64,000 nt of DNA from Clostridium sp. CAG:762. GTDB taxonomy: Bacteria; Bacillota_I; Bacilli_A; RF39; UBA660. Below, one piece after another: positions 27,070 to 35,958 of this stretch. Each line of letters begins with the position of its first letter. Within the stretch, counting starts at the first letter, position 1. The notes under the pieces were generated by a model that was not told where the DNA came from, did no database searches, and was given only the letters and a program-made list of their open reading frames with translations. Location: positions 1-64,000 of the forward strand of contig HF996829.1 in assembly GCA_000432575.1 (NCBI GenBank), read 5' to 3'. Position numbers and translations under genes: made by a program.

Positions 27070-27507
27070 TTGAATTATGAATTAAAATTAGCCAACTATA
27101 ATGATAGTAAACTTGCTGACTTAAACTATACCCTATCATTCATTAAAGACATTCTAAAAAAGCATCTAAAACACAAAAACATAAAAGGTACTTTAAAAAT
27201 AGACGTCTATGCCAACAAAATATATGGAGTTGTCATTAACATCAAAGAAGAAGAAAAAACCTTTTTAAATAAAGATGCTAAAATAACATTCCACATTGAT
27301 AGTTACTTTTTATATGAAATAGATTATTTCAACATAAAAAAAAGCATAAGAAAAAATAATCTAATCTATTATTATAAAAACAAATACTATCTATATTTAA
27401 ATAAAGAAATAAAAACAAGCGATTATTATCAAATATTAGAATTTAGCAATATTATCTACGGAAATAACAGTCTAGAAATAATTAATCGTGGAATAAAATT
27501 AACATAA
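27070..27507 (+). CDS. Unknown 145-aa protein
   Basis: I do not recognise this protein. It starts at a TTG with AAGGTGA 4-5 nt upstream and encodes a Lys-, Asn- and Tyr-rich sequence (MNYELKLANYNDSKLADLNY, later IKKSIRKNNLIYYYKNKYYL). There is no signal peptide or membrane helix. A helical N-terminal third is followed by alternating strands. It lies between engB and the Abi-family gene on the same strand and may share the engB promoter; the Abi gene has its own TATAAT just after the stop. Base composition is like the host plus-strand genes. Confidence 0.6.
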   Translation: MNYELKLANYNDSKLADLNYTLSFIKDILKKHLKHKNIKGTLKIDVYANKIYGVVINIKEEEKTFLNKDAKITFHIDSYFLYEIDYFNIKKSIRKNNLIYYYKNKYYLYLNKEIKTSDYYQILEFSNIIYGNNSLEIINRGIKLT

Positions 27508-27561
27508 ATTCTTTTATTTTATTTTTTTTCGTGGTATAATCTTAAAGTAAGGTGATTATAG

Positions 27562-28488
27562 ATGGAGAAAAATTTTAAAAGTCTTGATGAACAAATAGAA
27601 ATTCTCAAATCAAAAGGACTTATCATTGAAGATAATACTTTAACTAGAAATATTTTACTTAGAGAAAACTATTTCTTCCTAAATGGTTATAGACATCTCT
27701 TAATGAAATCTCCAAAAGATAGAACTTTCATAGAAGGCTCTACCTTTAGAGAATTATATTCCCTTTTTCTATTTGATAGACATTTAAGAAACATCATGTT
27801 TAAAAATTTACTAATTATTGAAAATAACCTAAAATCAATATTTAGCTACCAACTCTCCAAAAAATATGGCTACCGTGAAAAAGATTATCTAAATATTAAA
27901 AATTTTACTAACGACCCTACTAAAGCTAAAAAAGTAAAAGATTTAGTAAATAAAATGAAAAGACAAATAAGTATCAACGGTTTCCAACATAATGCTACGA
28001 TACACTATATATCAAAATATGGCTATGTACCCCTATGGGTATTAGTTAAAGTCTTATCATTTGGAGTTATAAGTGATTTATATTCTATATTAAAACCAGA
28101 TGATAAAGTAGGTATTGCTTCAATATATAACATTAGTATTGAAAATTTAGAAAGTTTCTTACCGATACTATCAAATTATAGAAACCTATGCGCACACGAA
28201 GATATCTTATACGACCACAAAACAGATCGCTCAATTGCTAATACGAGTTATCATCAAAGATTAAACATTGCAAGAATGGATAATGAATATATATATGGTA
28301 AAAACGATATCTTTGCTGTAGTTATTATTATGAAATACCTACTTAGTAATGACGAATTTTTAGATATGATGCGTGAAATACAATATGAAATTGAACTTCT
28401 AGCAGGTAAAATGCACTCAATAAATATAAACAAAATATTAGATAGAATTGGTTTTCCCATCAATTATATGGAATTAACTAATTTATAG
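27562..28488 (+). CDS. Abi family (AbiD/AbiF, HEPN-type) protein
   Basis: Putative abortive-infection protein. The N-terminus KSLDEQIEILKSKGLIIEDN and RENYFFLNGYRHLLM match the Abi_2 (AbiD/AbiF) pattern. A helical core and the R-x4-H catalytic motif of HEPN RNases follow in YRNLCAHEDILY (about residues 209-220). Abi_2 proteins are thought to be RNA-cleaving toxins triggered by phage, usually without a separate antitoxin gene. TATAAT at about 27535 and AAGGTGA precede the ATG. It is unusual that it lies in a conserved housekeeping run (engB, htrA, ackA) rather than in a mobile region; the stop is 9 nt before htrA. Confidence 0.82.
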   Translation: MEKNFKSLDEQIEILKSKGLIIEDNTLTRNILLRENYFFLNGYRHLLMKSPKDRTFIEGSTFRELYSLFLFDRHLRNIMFKNLLIIENNLKSIFSYQLSKKYGYREKDYLNIKNFTNDPTKAKKVKDLVNKMKRQISINGFQHNATIHYISKYGYVPLWVLVKVLSFGVISDLYSILKPDDKVGIASIYNISIENLESFLPILSNYRNLCAHEDILYDHKTDRSIANTSYHQRLNIARMDNEYIYGKNDIFAVVIIMKYLLSNDEFLDMMREIQYEIELLAGKMHSININKILDRIGFPINYMELTNL

Positions 28489-28497
28489 GAGGAAAAA

Positions 28498-29586
28498 ATG
28501 AAAAAGAATAATTTAGGCACAGGATTATCATTAACACTAGCATTTATTACAGGGGTTTTAGGAACATACCTAGTCTTTATGAATAACCCAAAAATAACAA
28601 AAAATATCGTAGAAAATATAAACAAAGTAGAAATAAGTGAAAATAGCATAGCCGACTCTGTAGACAAAGTATATGATGCTGTCTTAGCCATTGTATCTTA
28701 TAAAAATGACACTCAAATAGCATCAGGAACAGGTTTTGTTTATAAAAAAGAAAATAAAAAAGGCTACATTATGACCAACAATCATGTCATTGATGGAGCA
28801 GATAAAGTAACAGTAACATTCAGCAATAATAATACAGTTGAAGCTAAAGTTCTAGGTAAAGAAACATTCTCAGACATTGCTGTACTAACCATTGATGAAA
28901 AAGATGTCATCAAAGTAGTTGAAATTGGCGATAGTGAAAAATTAAGAGTAGGAGATACTCTGTTCGCTGTAGGAACACCACTTGGTATTAGTTACAGTGG
29001 TTCCGTTACCAAAGGTATCCTCTCAGGTAAAAACAGATTAGTCGAAGTAAGTATATCAAATTCAAACAGTAGTGATTGGATTATGAAAGTTTTACAAACC
29101 GACGCCGCTATTAACCCCGGTAACAGTGGTGGCCCACTAGCCAACATCAATGGAGAAGTAATTGGCATTACTTCATTAAAATTAGTCCAAGAACAAATAG
29201 AAGGTATGGGCTTCGCTATTCCTATTGAAGATGCTTTATATTATGCCAACGCTTTAGAAAAAGGAGTAACAATTAAAAGACCATACGTAGGTATTGGTAT
29301 CCTAGATGTAAATGAAACATATTATATTTGGTCAAATGGTATCAATATTGACAATTCTATAAAATCTGGAGTAATTGTCTCAGAAATTGTAAATGACTCG
29401 CCAGCATCCGCTGGAGGACTACAGAAAGGTGATGTTATCTATGAAGTATCAGGAGAAAAAGTTGACACCAAAGCTCAATTTAGATACGAACTATATAAAC
29501 ATCAACCAGGAGACACTATTGAAATAAAATATTATCGTGGCAAAGACAAAAAAACCACTAAAATTACCCTTACCACTAGCAAATAA
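28498..29586 (+). CDS. htrA: HtrA/DegP-type membrane serine protease
   Basis: S1C protease for misfolded extracytoplasmic proteins. One N-terminal membrane helix (about residues 6-24, signal anchor) and a short linker are followed by the trypsin-like domain. Its triad: His in YIMTNNHVIDGA, Asp in TFSDIAVL, Ser in NPGNSGGPLANI. One PDZ domain at the C-terminus contains SPASAGGLQKGDVIYEVSG. At 362 aa it is the single-PDZ Gram-positive form. GGAGG precedes the ATG, 9 nt after the Abi stop. A terminator follows at 29598. Confidence 0.95.
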   Translation: MKKNNLGTGLSLTLAFITGVLGTYLVFMNNPKITKNIVENINKVEISENSIADSVDKVYDAVLAIVSYKNDTQIASGTGFVYKKENKKGYIMTNNHVIDGADKVTVTFSNNNTVEAKVLGKETFSDIAVLTIDEKDVIKVVEIGDSEKLRVGDTLFAVGTPLGISYSGSVTKGILSGKNRLVEVSISNSNSSDWIMKVLQTDAAINPGNSGGPLANINGEVIGITSLKLVQEQIEGMGFAIPIEDALYYANALEKGVTIKRPYVGIGILDVNETYYIWSNGINIDNSIKSGVIVSEIVNDSPASAGGLQKGDVIYEVSGEKVDTKAQFRYELYKHQPGDTIEIKYYRGKDKKTTKITLTTSK

Positions 29587-29597
29587 TCAAAATATTT

Positions 29598-29633
29598 AAA
29601 GTAGAAAACACAGACATTTCTACTTTTTTTATC
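29598..29633 (+). terminator. Terminator of htrA
   Basis: AAAGTAGAAA (29598-29607) pairs with TTTCTACTTT (29617-29626), followed by a T run. It separates htrA from ackA, which has its own TATAAT at about 29665. Confidence 0.85.
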
Positions 29634-29692
29634 TTTTTTTCTTTATTTAACAATCAATCTTTGGTATAATACATTTAGAAAGAAGGAATAAC

Positions 29693-30871
29693 ATGATTAT
29701 ATTATCAGTAAATGCAGGTAGTTCATCATTAAAGTTTTCTTTATTTGAAATGCCTGAAGGAGTAGAACTAGTAAATGGTTACTTTGAAAAAATCGGCTTA
29801 AGTGATTCATTTTACTCAATAAAAATAAACGGAGAAAAAATTATTCGCGATAAAAGAGTCGATACACATAAAAAAGCCGTTGAATATCTATGTGAAGAAT
29901 TAATCGAAAATGGTATCATTAATTCAATGGATGAAATTAAAGGCATAGGTCATCGTATTGTCAATGGAGGCCCAAAATATAAAGAAAGTATCTTAATCGA
30001 CAATGATTTTATCAAAGAATTTGAAAATCTAATCGAATATGCTCCATTACATAACCCAGCTCATTTAGTAGGTATTAAAGCCTTCAAAGAAACATTACCA
30101 AATGTAAAAAATGTCTGTGTTTTTGATACAGCATTTCATCAAACGATGGATGAAGTTAACTACCTATATCCTGTTCCATATGAATGGTATACTAAATATG
30201 GTATAAGAAAATATGGAGCACATGGTACATCACACCGCTTCGTCTACAAAACAATATGTGAAAAATTACAAAGAGACGACCTAAAAGTAATATCTTGTCA
30301 TATTGGAAGTGGAGCTTCCTTATGTGCTATTGATGGAGGAAAAGTATTAGATACCTCTATGGGCTTTACCCCACTTGCTGGAATTATGATGGGTACTAGA
30401 TGTGGTGATGTCGACGCTAGTATTATCCCTTACATCATGAAAAAAGAAAATCTTAATATCGACGAAGTAATAAATATTTTCAACAAAAAAAGTGGACTAC
30501 TTGGCATAAGTGGAGTAAGTTCTGATTCGAGAGACATTGAAAATGGTATTAAAGAAGGCAACGAAAGATGTATCTTAGCACAAGACATGTACGTTCAAAA
30601 AATAGCTAACTATATTGCCATGTATAACAATCTATTAAACAATGCCGATGTCATTGTATTTACTGCTGGAGTTGGTGAAAATAGTGTTCAAACTAGACAA
30701 ATGATAGTAGATAAAATTCATAGTTTAGGAGTTAGCCTTGACAAAGAATTAAATAATTGCCGTGGAGTACTTAGAAAAATATCTAATGAGGATTCACGTA
30801 TTCCAGTATACATTGTTCCAACCAACGAAGAATTAATGATTGCAAAAGACACATATGAATTGATAGGTTAA
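29693..30871 (+). CDS. ackA: Acetate kinase
   Basis: Interconverts acetyl phosphate plus ADP and acetate plus ATP, the ATP-yielding step of acetate fermentation. Motifs: SVNAGSSSLKFSLF at the N-terminus, GHRIVNGG, FDTAFHQTM, YGAHGTSHRFV, CHIGSGASLCAIDGGK and DTSMGFTPLAGIMMGTRCGDVDAS. The C-terminal VFTAGVGENS is the second ATP-site signature. 392 aa, typical. No phosphotransacetylase gene is adjacent. GAAGGAA precedes the ATG, and the DHH phosphoesterase starts 1 nt after the stop. Confidence 0.97.
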   Translation: MIILSVNAGSSSLKFSLFEMPEGVELVNGYFEKIGLSDSFYSIKINGEKIIRDKRVDTHKKAVEYLCEELIENGIINSMDEIKGIGHRIVNGGPKYKESILIDNDFIKEFENLIEYAPLHNPAHLVGIKAFKETLPNVKNVCVFDTAFHQTMDEVNYLYPVPYEWYTKYGIRKYGAHGTSHRFVYKTICEKLQRDDLKVISCHIGSGASLCAIDGGKVLDTSMGFTPLAGIMMGTRCGDVDASIIPYIMKKENLNIDEVINIFNKKSGLLGISGVSSDSRDIENGIKEGNERCILAQDMYVQKIANYIAMYNNLLNNADVIVFTAGVGENSVQTRQMIVDKIHSLGVSLDKELNNCRGVLRKISNEDSRIPVYIVPTNEELMIAKDTYELIG

Positions 30872-30872
30872 T

Positions 30873-31835
30873 ATGATTAAATGTAACAAAACTTTTAAAC
30901 AAATTAAAAAACAAATAAAAATATATAACAATATCTTTATTGCAAGACACATTGGAGCAGATCCAGATGCTTTAGGTTCTACAATAGCCCTAAGAGATCT
31001 TATAAAAGAAAAATATCCAAATAAATCTGTTTATGCTATAGGCAATCCCGCTAATAGATTTAAATTTATGGGTAACCTTGATAAAGTAGAAAACATTCCT
31101 AAAAATAGTTTATTAATTGTCTTAGATACTCCCGATTCAAAAAGAATTGATGGGATAGATATAAATGAATTTGATTTTATTATAAAAATCGACCATCATC
31201 CTTTCATTGAAAAATATGCCAACATTGAATACATCGATGATACTGCGAGTAGTACATGTCAAATAATCTTAGAATTTATTTACACTTGTCATTATAAATT
31301 AAACAAAAGCATCGCTGAAAAATTATATCTAGGCATTGCCTCTGATACAAATAGATTTTTATATGATTATACAACAGTAAAAACATTTGAATTAGTTACT
31401 AAAATGATTAAAGAAACAAAAATAAATTTTACTTCATTATATGAATCTTTATATTGTAAGCCTTTAAACGAAGTTAAGTTACAAGGTTATATTTATCAAA
31501 ATATGACAGTTACTGAAAACGGCGTAGCATATATCAAAATAACCGATACCCTAATAAAAGAATTTGGTATTGATTCAGCCAGTGCAGGCAACATGATTAA
31601 CAATTTAAACTATGTTAACGAAATTCTAGTTTGGATATTTCTATCGGAAGATGTAAAGAGTAATGTCATTCGTGCCAACATTCGTTCAAGAGGCCCTGTC
31701 ATTAATGAAGTTGCTTCCCGCTATGGTGGTGGAGGTCATAAATTTGCTTCAGGAGCAAGACTTGCCGATTGGGATTTAGCAGATAAACTAATCTCTTCAC
31801 TAGATGAACTAACTAAAAAATATATAGAAAAATAA
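30873..31835 (+). CDS. nrnA: DHH/DHHA1 phosphoesterase (NrnA type)
   Basis: Mn-dependent phosphoesterase degrading nanoRNA, pAp or cyclic-dinucleotide products. The DHH domain shows ARHIGADPDALGSTIAL, LIVLDTPDSKR and KIDHHPFIEKYANIEYID (the DHH motif proper), plus ASDTNRFLYD. The DHHA1 domain ends in SRYGGGGHKFASGA with its GGGH substrate loop. At 320 aa with a short N-terminus and no GGDEF or membrane segments it is NrnA-like rather than GdpP. It overlaps nearly end-to-end with ackA (1-nt gap), so the two are translated together. Confidence 0.9.
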   Translation: MIKCNKTFKQIKKQIKIYNNIFIARHIGADPDALGSTIALRDLIKEKYPNKSVYAIGNPANRFKFMGNLDKVENIPKNSLLIVLDTPDSKRIDGIDINEFDFIIKIDHHPFIEKYANIEYIDDTASSTCQIILEFIYTCHYKLNKSIAEKLYLGIASDTNRFLYDYTTVKTFELVTKMIKETKINFTSLYESLYCKPLNEVKLQGYIYQNMTVTENGVAYIKITDTLIKEFGIDSASAGNMINNLNYVNEILVWIFLSEDVKSNVIRANIRSRGPVINEVASRYGGGGHKFASGARLADWDLADKLISSLDELTKKYIEK

Positions 31836-31868
31836 AAAAAGGACTTCACATTACAAAAGTCCTTTTAT
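31834..31868. terminator. Bidirectional terminator between nrnA and spoVIF
   Basis: AAAAGGACTT (31837-31846) pairs with AAGTCCTTTT (31857-31866). It has A runs on the left and T runs on the right, so it works for both convergent genes. Confidence 0.9.
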
Positions 31869-32104
31869 ATATACTTATCCATATCCTTAGGAACATTATC
31901 ATTCAAAACTGCATTAATAATCTTCTGTTCCTTCTCCTTGCTTACTTCCTTACCAGTCATCCTAGATAAATCCCCTATTACTTCACGTAATACCTTTTCA
32001 TCTTTCATATTACCTTGCAATTTAGCCGCTAAAGACAAAATTGTATCCTTATCAACATTAGTCTTTTTTTCTACTCTTTTAAAAAAACTATCTGAAAAAG
32101 CCAT
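31865..32104 (-). CDS. spoVIF: Stage VI sporulation protein F-like
   Basis: Short protein matching the SpoVIF (YjcC) pattern: SFFKRVEKKTNVDKDTILSLAAKLQ, then KDEKVLREVIGDLSRMTGKEVSKEKEQKIINAVLNDNVP. In Bacillus, SpoVIF is a sigma-K-dependent mother-cell factor in spore coat assembly (with GerE). 79 aa is the expected length. The ATG at 32104 follows AGGAGG; an upstream ATG in frame lacks one. A sigma-K-type promoter lies 17 nt upstream and overlaps the end of der. This is direct support for an endospore-forming host. Confidence 0.85.
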   Translation of the reverse strand: MAFSDSFFKRVEKKTNVDKDTILSLAAKLQGNMKDEKVLREVIGDLSRMTGKEVSKEKEQKIINAVLNDNVPKDMDKYI

Positions 32105-32121
32105 TAAACTACCTCCTAACA

Positions 32122-32148
32122 TATATTATGTTAAGTTTCATTTTTTGT
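32122..32148 (-). promoter_or_regulatory. Sigma-K-type promoter of spoVIF
   Basis: Minus strand: AC (complement of 32147-32148), 16 nt, CATAATATA (32122-32130), matching AC-N16/17-CATANNNTA. The -10 is 17 nt before the ATG, so the leader is very short. The same spacing and -35 context (TAACAAAAA) occur before the interrupted amidase at 61478. Confidence 0.55.
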
Positions 32149-33467
32149 TAAATATCTTTTTCACCACGATTCTTAAATTGAATAGTTATAGGTGTTCCTT
32201 CAAAATCAAAATTTTCTCTCAACTTATTATCTAAATATCTCTCATAAGAAAAATGAACTAAACCCTTATTATTAACACTAAAAGTAAACTTAGGAGGCAT
32301 AATACCACTTTGATTAACAAAGTATATCTTTAATCTCTTACCTTTATATGAAGGTGGTTGATTAAGTAAAACTGCATCTCTAATAACATCATTCAAAACG
32401 CTAGTCTTTATCTCTCTCTTAGAATTTTCATATACCTTATCTATCTCAGGCATAAGTGTATGTATTCTCTTCTTTGTTTTAGCGGACAAGAAAACTATTG
32501 GCACATAAGATAAAAATTGAAATTCTGCTCTCATTAACTTAGTAAAACCTTTAATATCATTCTTATTCATAACAGTATCCCATTTATTAACAACAAGCAC
32601 CATTGCCTTGCCAGATTCCAAAGCATAACCCGCAATATGTTTATCATGTTCAATAATACCCTCTTCAGCATTAATAACAACAACACATACATCGCTTCGT
32701 TCAATCGCCTTCATTGCTCTTAAAACACTATACTTCTCAATACTTTCAATAATTCTACCATTCTTACGAATACCAGCCGTATCAATAGCCACATATTTCT
32801 TTTTATTATATGTAAATTCTGTATCTACAGCATCTCTTGTTGTTCCAGCATTATTACTAACTATAGCCCTTTCCTCATTCAAAAGAGCATTAATCAAACT
32901 ACTCTTTCCTACATTAGGTCTACCTATAATACAAAACTTAGTAACATCATTATCATATTCATAATCAGTTAAAACAGGAAAATTTAAAGTAATTTCTTCT
33001 AATAATTCTCCTATTCCAACATTATGTTCACCACTTATTGGAATAACCTTATCAAAACCAAGCTCATAATACTCATAAATATTATCATTTCTTTTTTCAT
33101 TATCAATTTTATTAACAGCAACAATTACTTTTTTACCAGACTTCTTGAGCATATCTCTAATTACAAAATCATTTTGATTAAGCGATTCTTTGCCATCAAC
33201 AACAAAAACTAAAGTATCAGCTTGATCAATAGCAATTTCTGCCTGTATTTTAATCTCATCATTAAACAAATCCTTAGTTACATCAATACCACCAGTATCT
33301 ATTAAATGAAATTTATAATCATTATAACTAACATCCCCATAAATTCTATCTCTAGTAACACCAGGAGTATCTTCAATAATAGCAATCTTTTTACCTACTA
33401 ATCTATTAAATATCGTCGATTTTCCTACATTAGGTCTACCGACTAAAGCCACAGTTGGTAATTTCAT
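32148..33467 (-). CDS. der: Double-GTPase ribosome assembly factor Der/EngA
   Basis: Essential GTPase for 50S maturation, with two tandem G domains and a KH-like tail. The first domain has GRPNVGKSTIFNRL, DTGGID and NKID; the second has GRPNVGKSSLINALL, DTAGIRKNGR and NKWD. The C-terminal domain ends KLRENFDFEGTPITIQFKNRGEKDI, the usual Der ending. 439 aa. GAGGTGAT precedes the ATG. Its last codons overlap the -35 of the spoVIF promoter. In Bacillus a sporulation-related gene also often follows this region, but order is not otherwise conserved here. Confidence 0.97.
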   Translation of the reverse strand: MKLPTVALVGRPNVGKSTIFNRLVGKKIAIIEDTPGVTRDRIYGDVSYNDYKFHLIDTGGIDVTKDLFNDEIKIQAEIAIDQADTLVFVVDGKESLNQNDFVIRDMLKKSGKKVIVAVNKIDNEKRNDNIYEYYELGFDKVIPISGEHNVGIGELLEEITLNFPVLTDYEYDNDVTKFCIIGRPNVGKSSLINALLNEERAIVSNNAGTTRDAVDTEFTYNKKKYVAIDTAGIRKNGRIIESIEKYSVLRAMKAIERSDVCVVVINAEEGIIEHDKHIAGYALESGKAMVLVVNKWDTVMNKNDIKGFTKLMRAEFQFLSYVPIVFLSAKTKKRIHTLMPEIDKVYENSKREIKTSVLNDVIRDAVLLNQPPSYKGKRLKIYFVNQSGIMPPKFTFSVNNKGLVHFSYERYLDNKLRENFDFEGTPITIQFKNRGEKDI

Positions 33468-33656
33468 ATAGTATCACCTCGCAAGACTTATTTTACCATA
33501 TATATTAAAATAAGTAAATTAAAGTTTAAATTTTTCAATGCACATTTAACTTTTATTAATTCTTTTAAACCTATTATATTAACGTTTATATCTCATTTCT
33601 TAACATCCCAAAAGTTTCCAAAATATAGCACTCAAAAGCACAAACGACTTATTTTA

Positions 33657-34802
33657 TTATCCCTTTAACTTGTGTCTAGTTACCATATTATTTAAGAAAA
33701 TAAATAATAAAGAAAATATTATCATCACACTCATGTTAACCAATATTGGTCTCACATTATAAACATTTAACGTTTCCATCACTTGAATCAAATCATTAGA
33801 ATTAATATACCAATACGTTGGTAAAAAATGTGCTATCTTCAAAACCGTATTTGGTAACATCTTTGCAGGAATAAAACAACCACACAAGAATGCTGAACCT
33901 AAAGCCACAACATTAACAATACCACTTATAGCATTCTTATTTTTAATTAAAGACGTTATTAAAAGTGCCAAAGTCAAAGAACAAAAAGTAAAAACAAATA
34001 AATTTAAAGCGCATATTAAACCTAACTTTGTAAATACGATATTACCTAAAATAAAATAACTAAGCAAATAATATAAAAACCAAATAATTACCGAAAAAGT
34101 AAAACTCGCAACAAGTATTAAATAATTATGCCTCCTATAATTCATACTACTTATAACAATTCGCTTATTAATGGTATGTTCATGAAAACTAGTTAATACT
34201 AAACTAATAATATAAAGAATAACAGCCATAATACTATAACTAGCAAAATTAAAATAAAATGACATTCTCTCTGTTTTACTAGTATCCACCTTAGCAGTTA
34301 TATCTATTTTACTCTTAGATATTAAACTACTATTAATAGCCTCAATTATATCACTCTCATTATTATAAAAATTAGCATAAACATTTTGTATTTTAATATA
34401 TCTTTTTAACATCATTTCCATAAAACTTGCTTCATAATCTAATGCACTCTTAATATCTAAAACAGGATTCTTCCCACTAAGTACATCATTCCTATAATTA
34501 TTAGGAATATAAATAATATAACTAACATCACGATAAAATAATGCATCATCTCTTGATTCCTCGTTATCTTTAATATCAACCAAATTAGCATTTTTCTCTA
34601 CATAATCAATTAAATTCCTAGTTATACCCTCATCAATATCATTATTTACAATCAAAACATCAGGTTTACTAGCCATAAATACTAAAGACTGATTATTTGA
34701 AGACATATTAATACTACCAAATAAAATTAGCATAACTGTATATAAAATAATCATTCCTTTATATTTTCTTACCAGTTTCCAAAAAGTTCTAAATACTGTC
34801 AT
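33657..34802 (-). CDS. ABC-2 type exporter permease (second subunit)
   Basis: Membrane half of an ABC-2 exporter. One N-terminal membrane helix (about residues 16-34) is followed by a large extracytoplasmic domain, then five helices in the C-terminal half (about residues 185-205, 225-250, 262-285, 295-315, 355-372). This is the YhgE/ABC-2_membrane_3 layout. It overlaps the other permease gene by 14 nt, and both follow the ATPase gene, so they form one heterodimeric or tandem transporter. Substrate unknown; the TetR gene upstream suggests drugs or toxic lipids. It is the last gene of the operon. Confidence 0.87.
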   Translation of the reverse strand: MTVFRTFWKLVRKYKGMIILYTVMLILFGSINMSSNNQSLVFMASKPDVLIVNNDIDEGITRNLIDYVEKNANLVDIKDNEESRDDALFYRDVSYIIYIPNNYRNDVLSGKNPVLDIKSALDYEASFMEMMLKRYIKIQNVYANFYNNESDIIEAINSSLISKSKIDITAKVDTSKTERMSFYFNFASYSIMAVILYIISLVLTSFHEHTINKRIVISSMNYRRHNYLILVASFTFSVIIWFLYYLLSYFILGNIVFTKLGLICALNLFVFTFCSLTLALLITSLIKNKNAISGIVNVVALGSAFLCGCFIPAKMLPNTVLKIAHFLPTYWYINSNDLIQVMETLNVYNVRPILVNMSVMIIFSLLFIFLNNMVTRHKLKG

Positions 34803-35958
34803 ACTTTTGCCTCCTTAAAATTATCAAAGATACTAAGAAAAGCATTACTGAAAAAATAATTAAACTAATTACATCTTTCTCAAAACGATTTCCCACACCA
34901 TAATAATATAACGAATAAAAACCATCTGTAATCATATTGGCCGGATTCAGCTTATTTAAAAAAGGTAAATTTTTATCAAAAAGATACTTCGTGCTTATTC
35001 CCATCATACCTGATAAATAACTCCAAAACATCGTAATAGCAATAATAATTCCTGTTTTAGTACCTTCACTAGATTTAATCAGATTAGCAACAGTTACACC
35101 TAAAGATAATCCCACTAAAGAACCTGCAAGAGAAAGCAATACAACTGCCAAAAAATTATTTCCATAATCGACCTTTAACACAAATATAGTATATATAAAT
35201 AACAAACTCAATCCAATTACCTGCACTATATAACTAGCAAGAAAACCACCTAAAAGCATCGTACTTTTCTTAATTGGCGCAACTGATGAACGCATACCTA
35301 CATTACTAACATTAGCTATAGCCTTATTAGTCGCAGTCATAGCAATTATCGAGCCATATAATGTAGCCATAGCAATAAGTGTATAAAATTCAACCATAGT
35401 ATAGCTTAAATTCTTATTAGATATATTATTTAACTTAACTTGATTATCACTTAATAAATCATTTATTTTATTAATCAAATCTGAATAATTAACTTCACCA
35501 CTATTATTCATAATCTCTTTCTTTATTAAATTACTACTTACTACTTTTTGACTTTCTATCTCATCAACCACATATTTTAAAATTGTCTCATTAATACCAT
35601 TTTTAAATACTACTATTCTAACATCATCTAAACTAAAAAGTAAATAACCAGTTATCTTATTATCAGTAAGTAACTTCTTTGCATTGTCCAAATCGGTTAC
35701 TACTGTATTGAATAACCTACCCTTATTATTCTTATCACTCAAATATGCAAATGTTTTTTTATAAATATCATTATCTTGATAAAAATGACTATCTACAATA
35801 GCAATATCAATAATATTTAAACTCTCTTCTTTTTCAATATTAGAAAAAGCCATATTAAAAAATGTCCCCAAAATAATTGGAAAAATAAATGTCCAAAACA
35901 AAAGTGCTTTATTACGTAATAATATCTTCAATGAATACTTAAAATTATGCAAAAACAT
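34789..35958 (-). CDS. ABC-2 type exporter permease (first subunit)
   Basis: 389-aa permease with the same plan as its neighbour: one N-terminal helix (about residues 18-36), an extracytoplasmic domain of about 150 residues, and a C-terminal membrane bundle including AMATLYGSIIAMTATN, LGGFLASYIVQVIGLSLLFI and VVLLSLAGSLVGLSLGVTVANLI. Its start shares a base with the ATPase stop (35958), and its end overlaps the next permease by 14 nt. This tight packing implies fixed stoichiometry. No substrate can be read from sequence. Confidence 0.87.
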   Translation of the reverse strand: MFLHNFKYSLKILLRNKALLFWTFIFPIILGTFFNMAFSNIEKEESLNIIDIAIVDSHFYQDNDIYKKTFAYLSDKNNKGRLFNTVVTDLDNAKKLLTDNKITGYLLFSLDDVRIVVFKNGINETILKYVVDEIESQKVVSSNLIKKEIMNNSGEVNYSDLINKINDLLSDNQVKLNNISNKNLSYTMVEFYTLIAMATLYGSIIAMTATNKAIANVSNVGMRSSVAPIKKSTMLLGGFLASYIVQVIGLSLLFIYTIFVLKVDYGNNFLAVVLLSLAGSLVGLSLGVTVANLIKSSEGTKTGIIIAITMFWSYLSGMMGISTKYLFDKNLPFLNKLNPANMITDGFYSLYYYGVGNRFEKDVISLIIFSVMLFLVSLIILRRQKYDSI

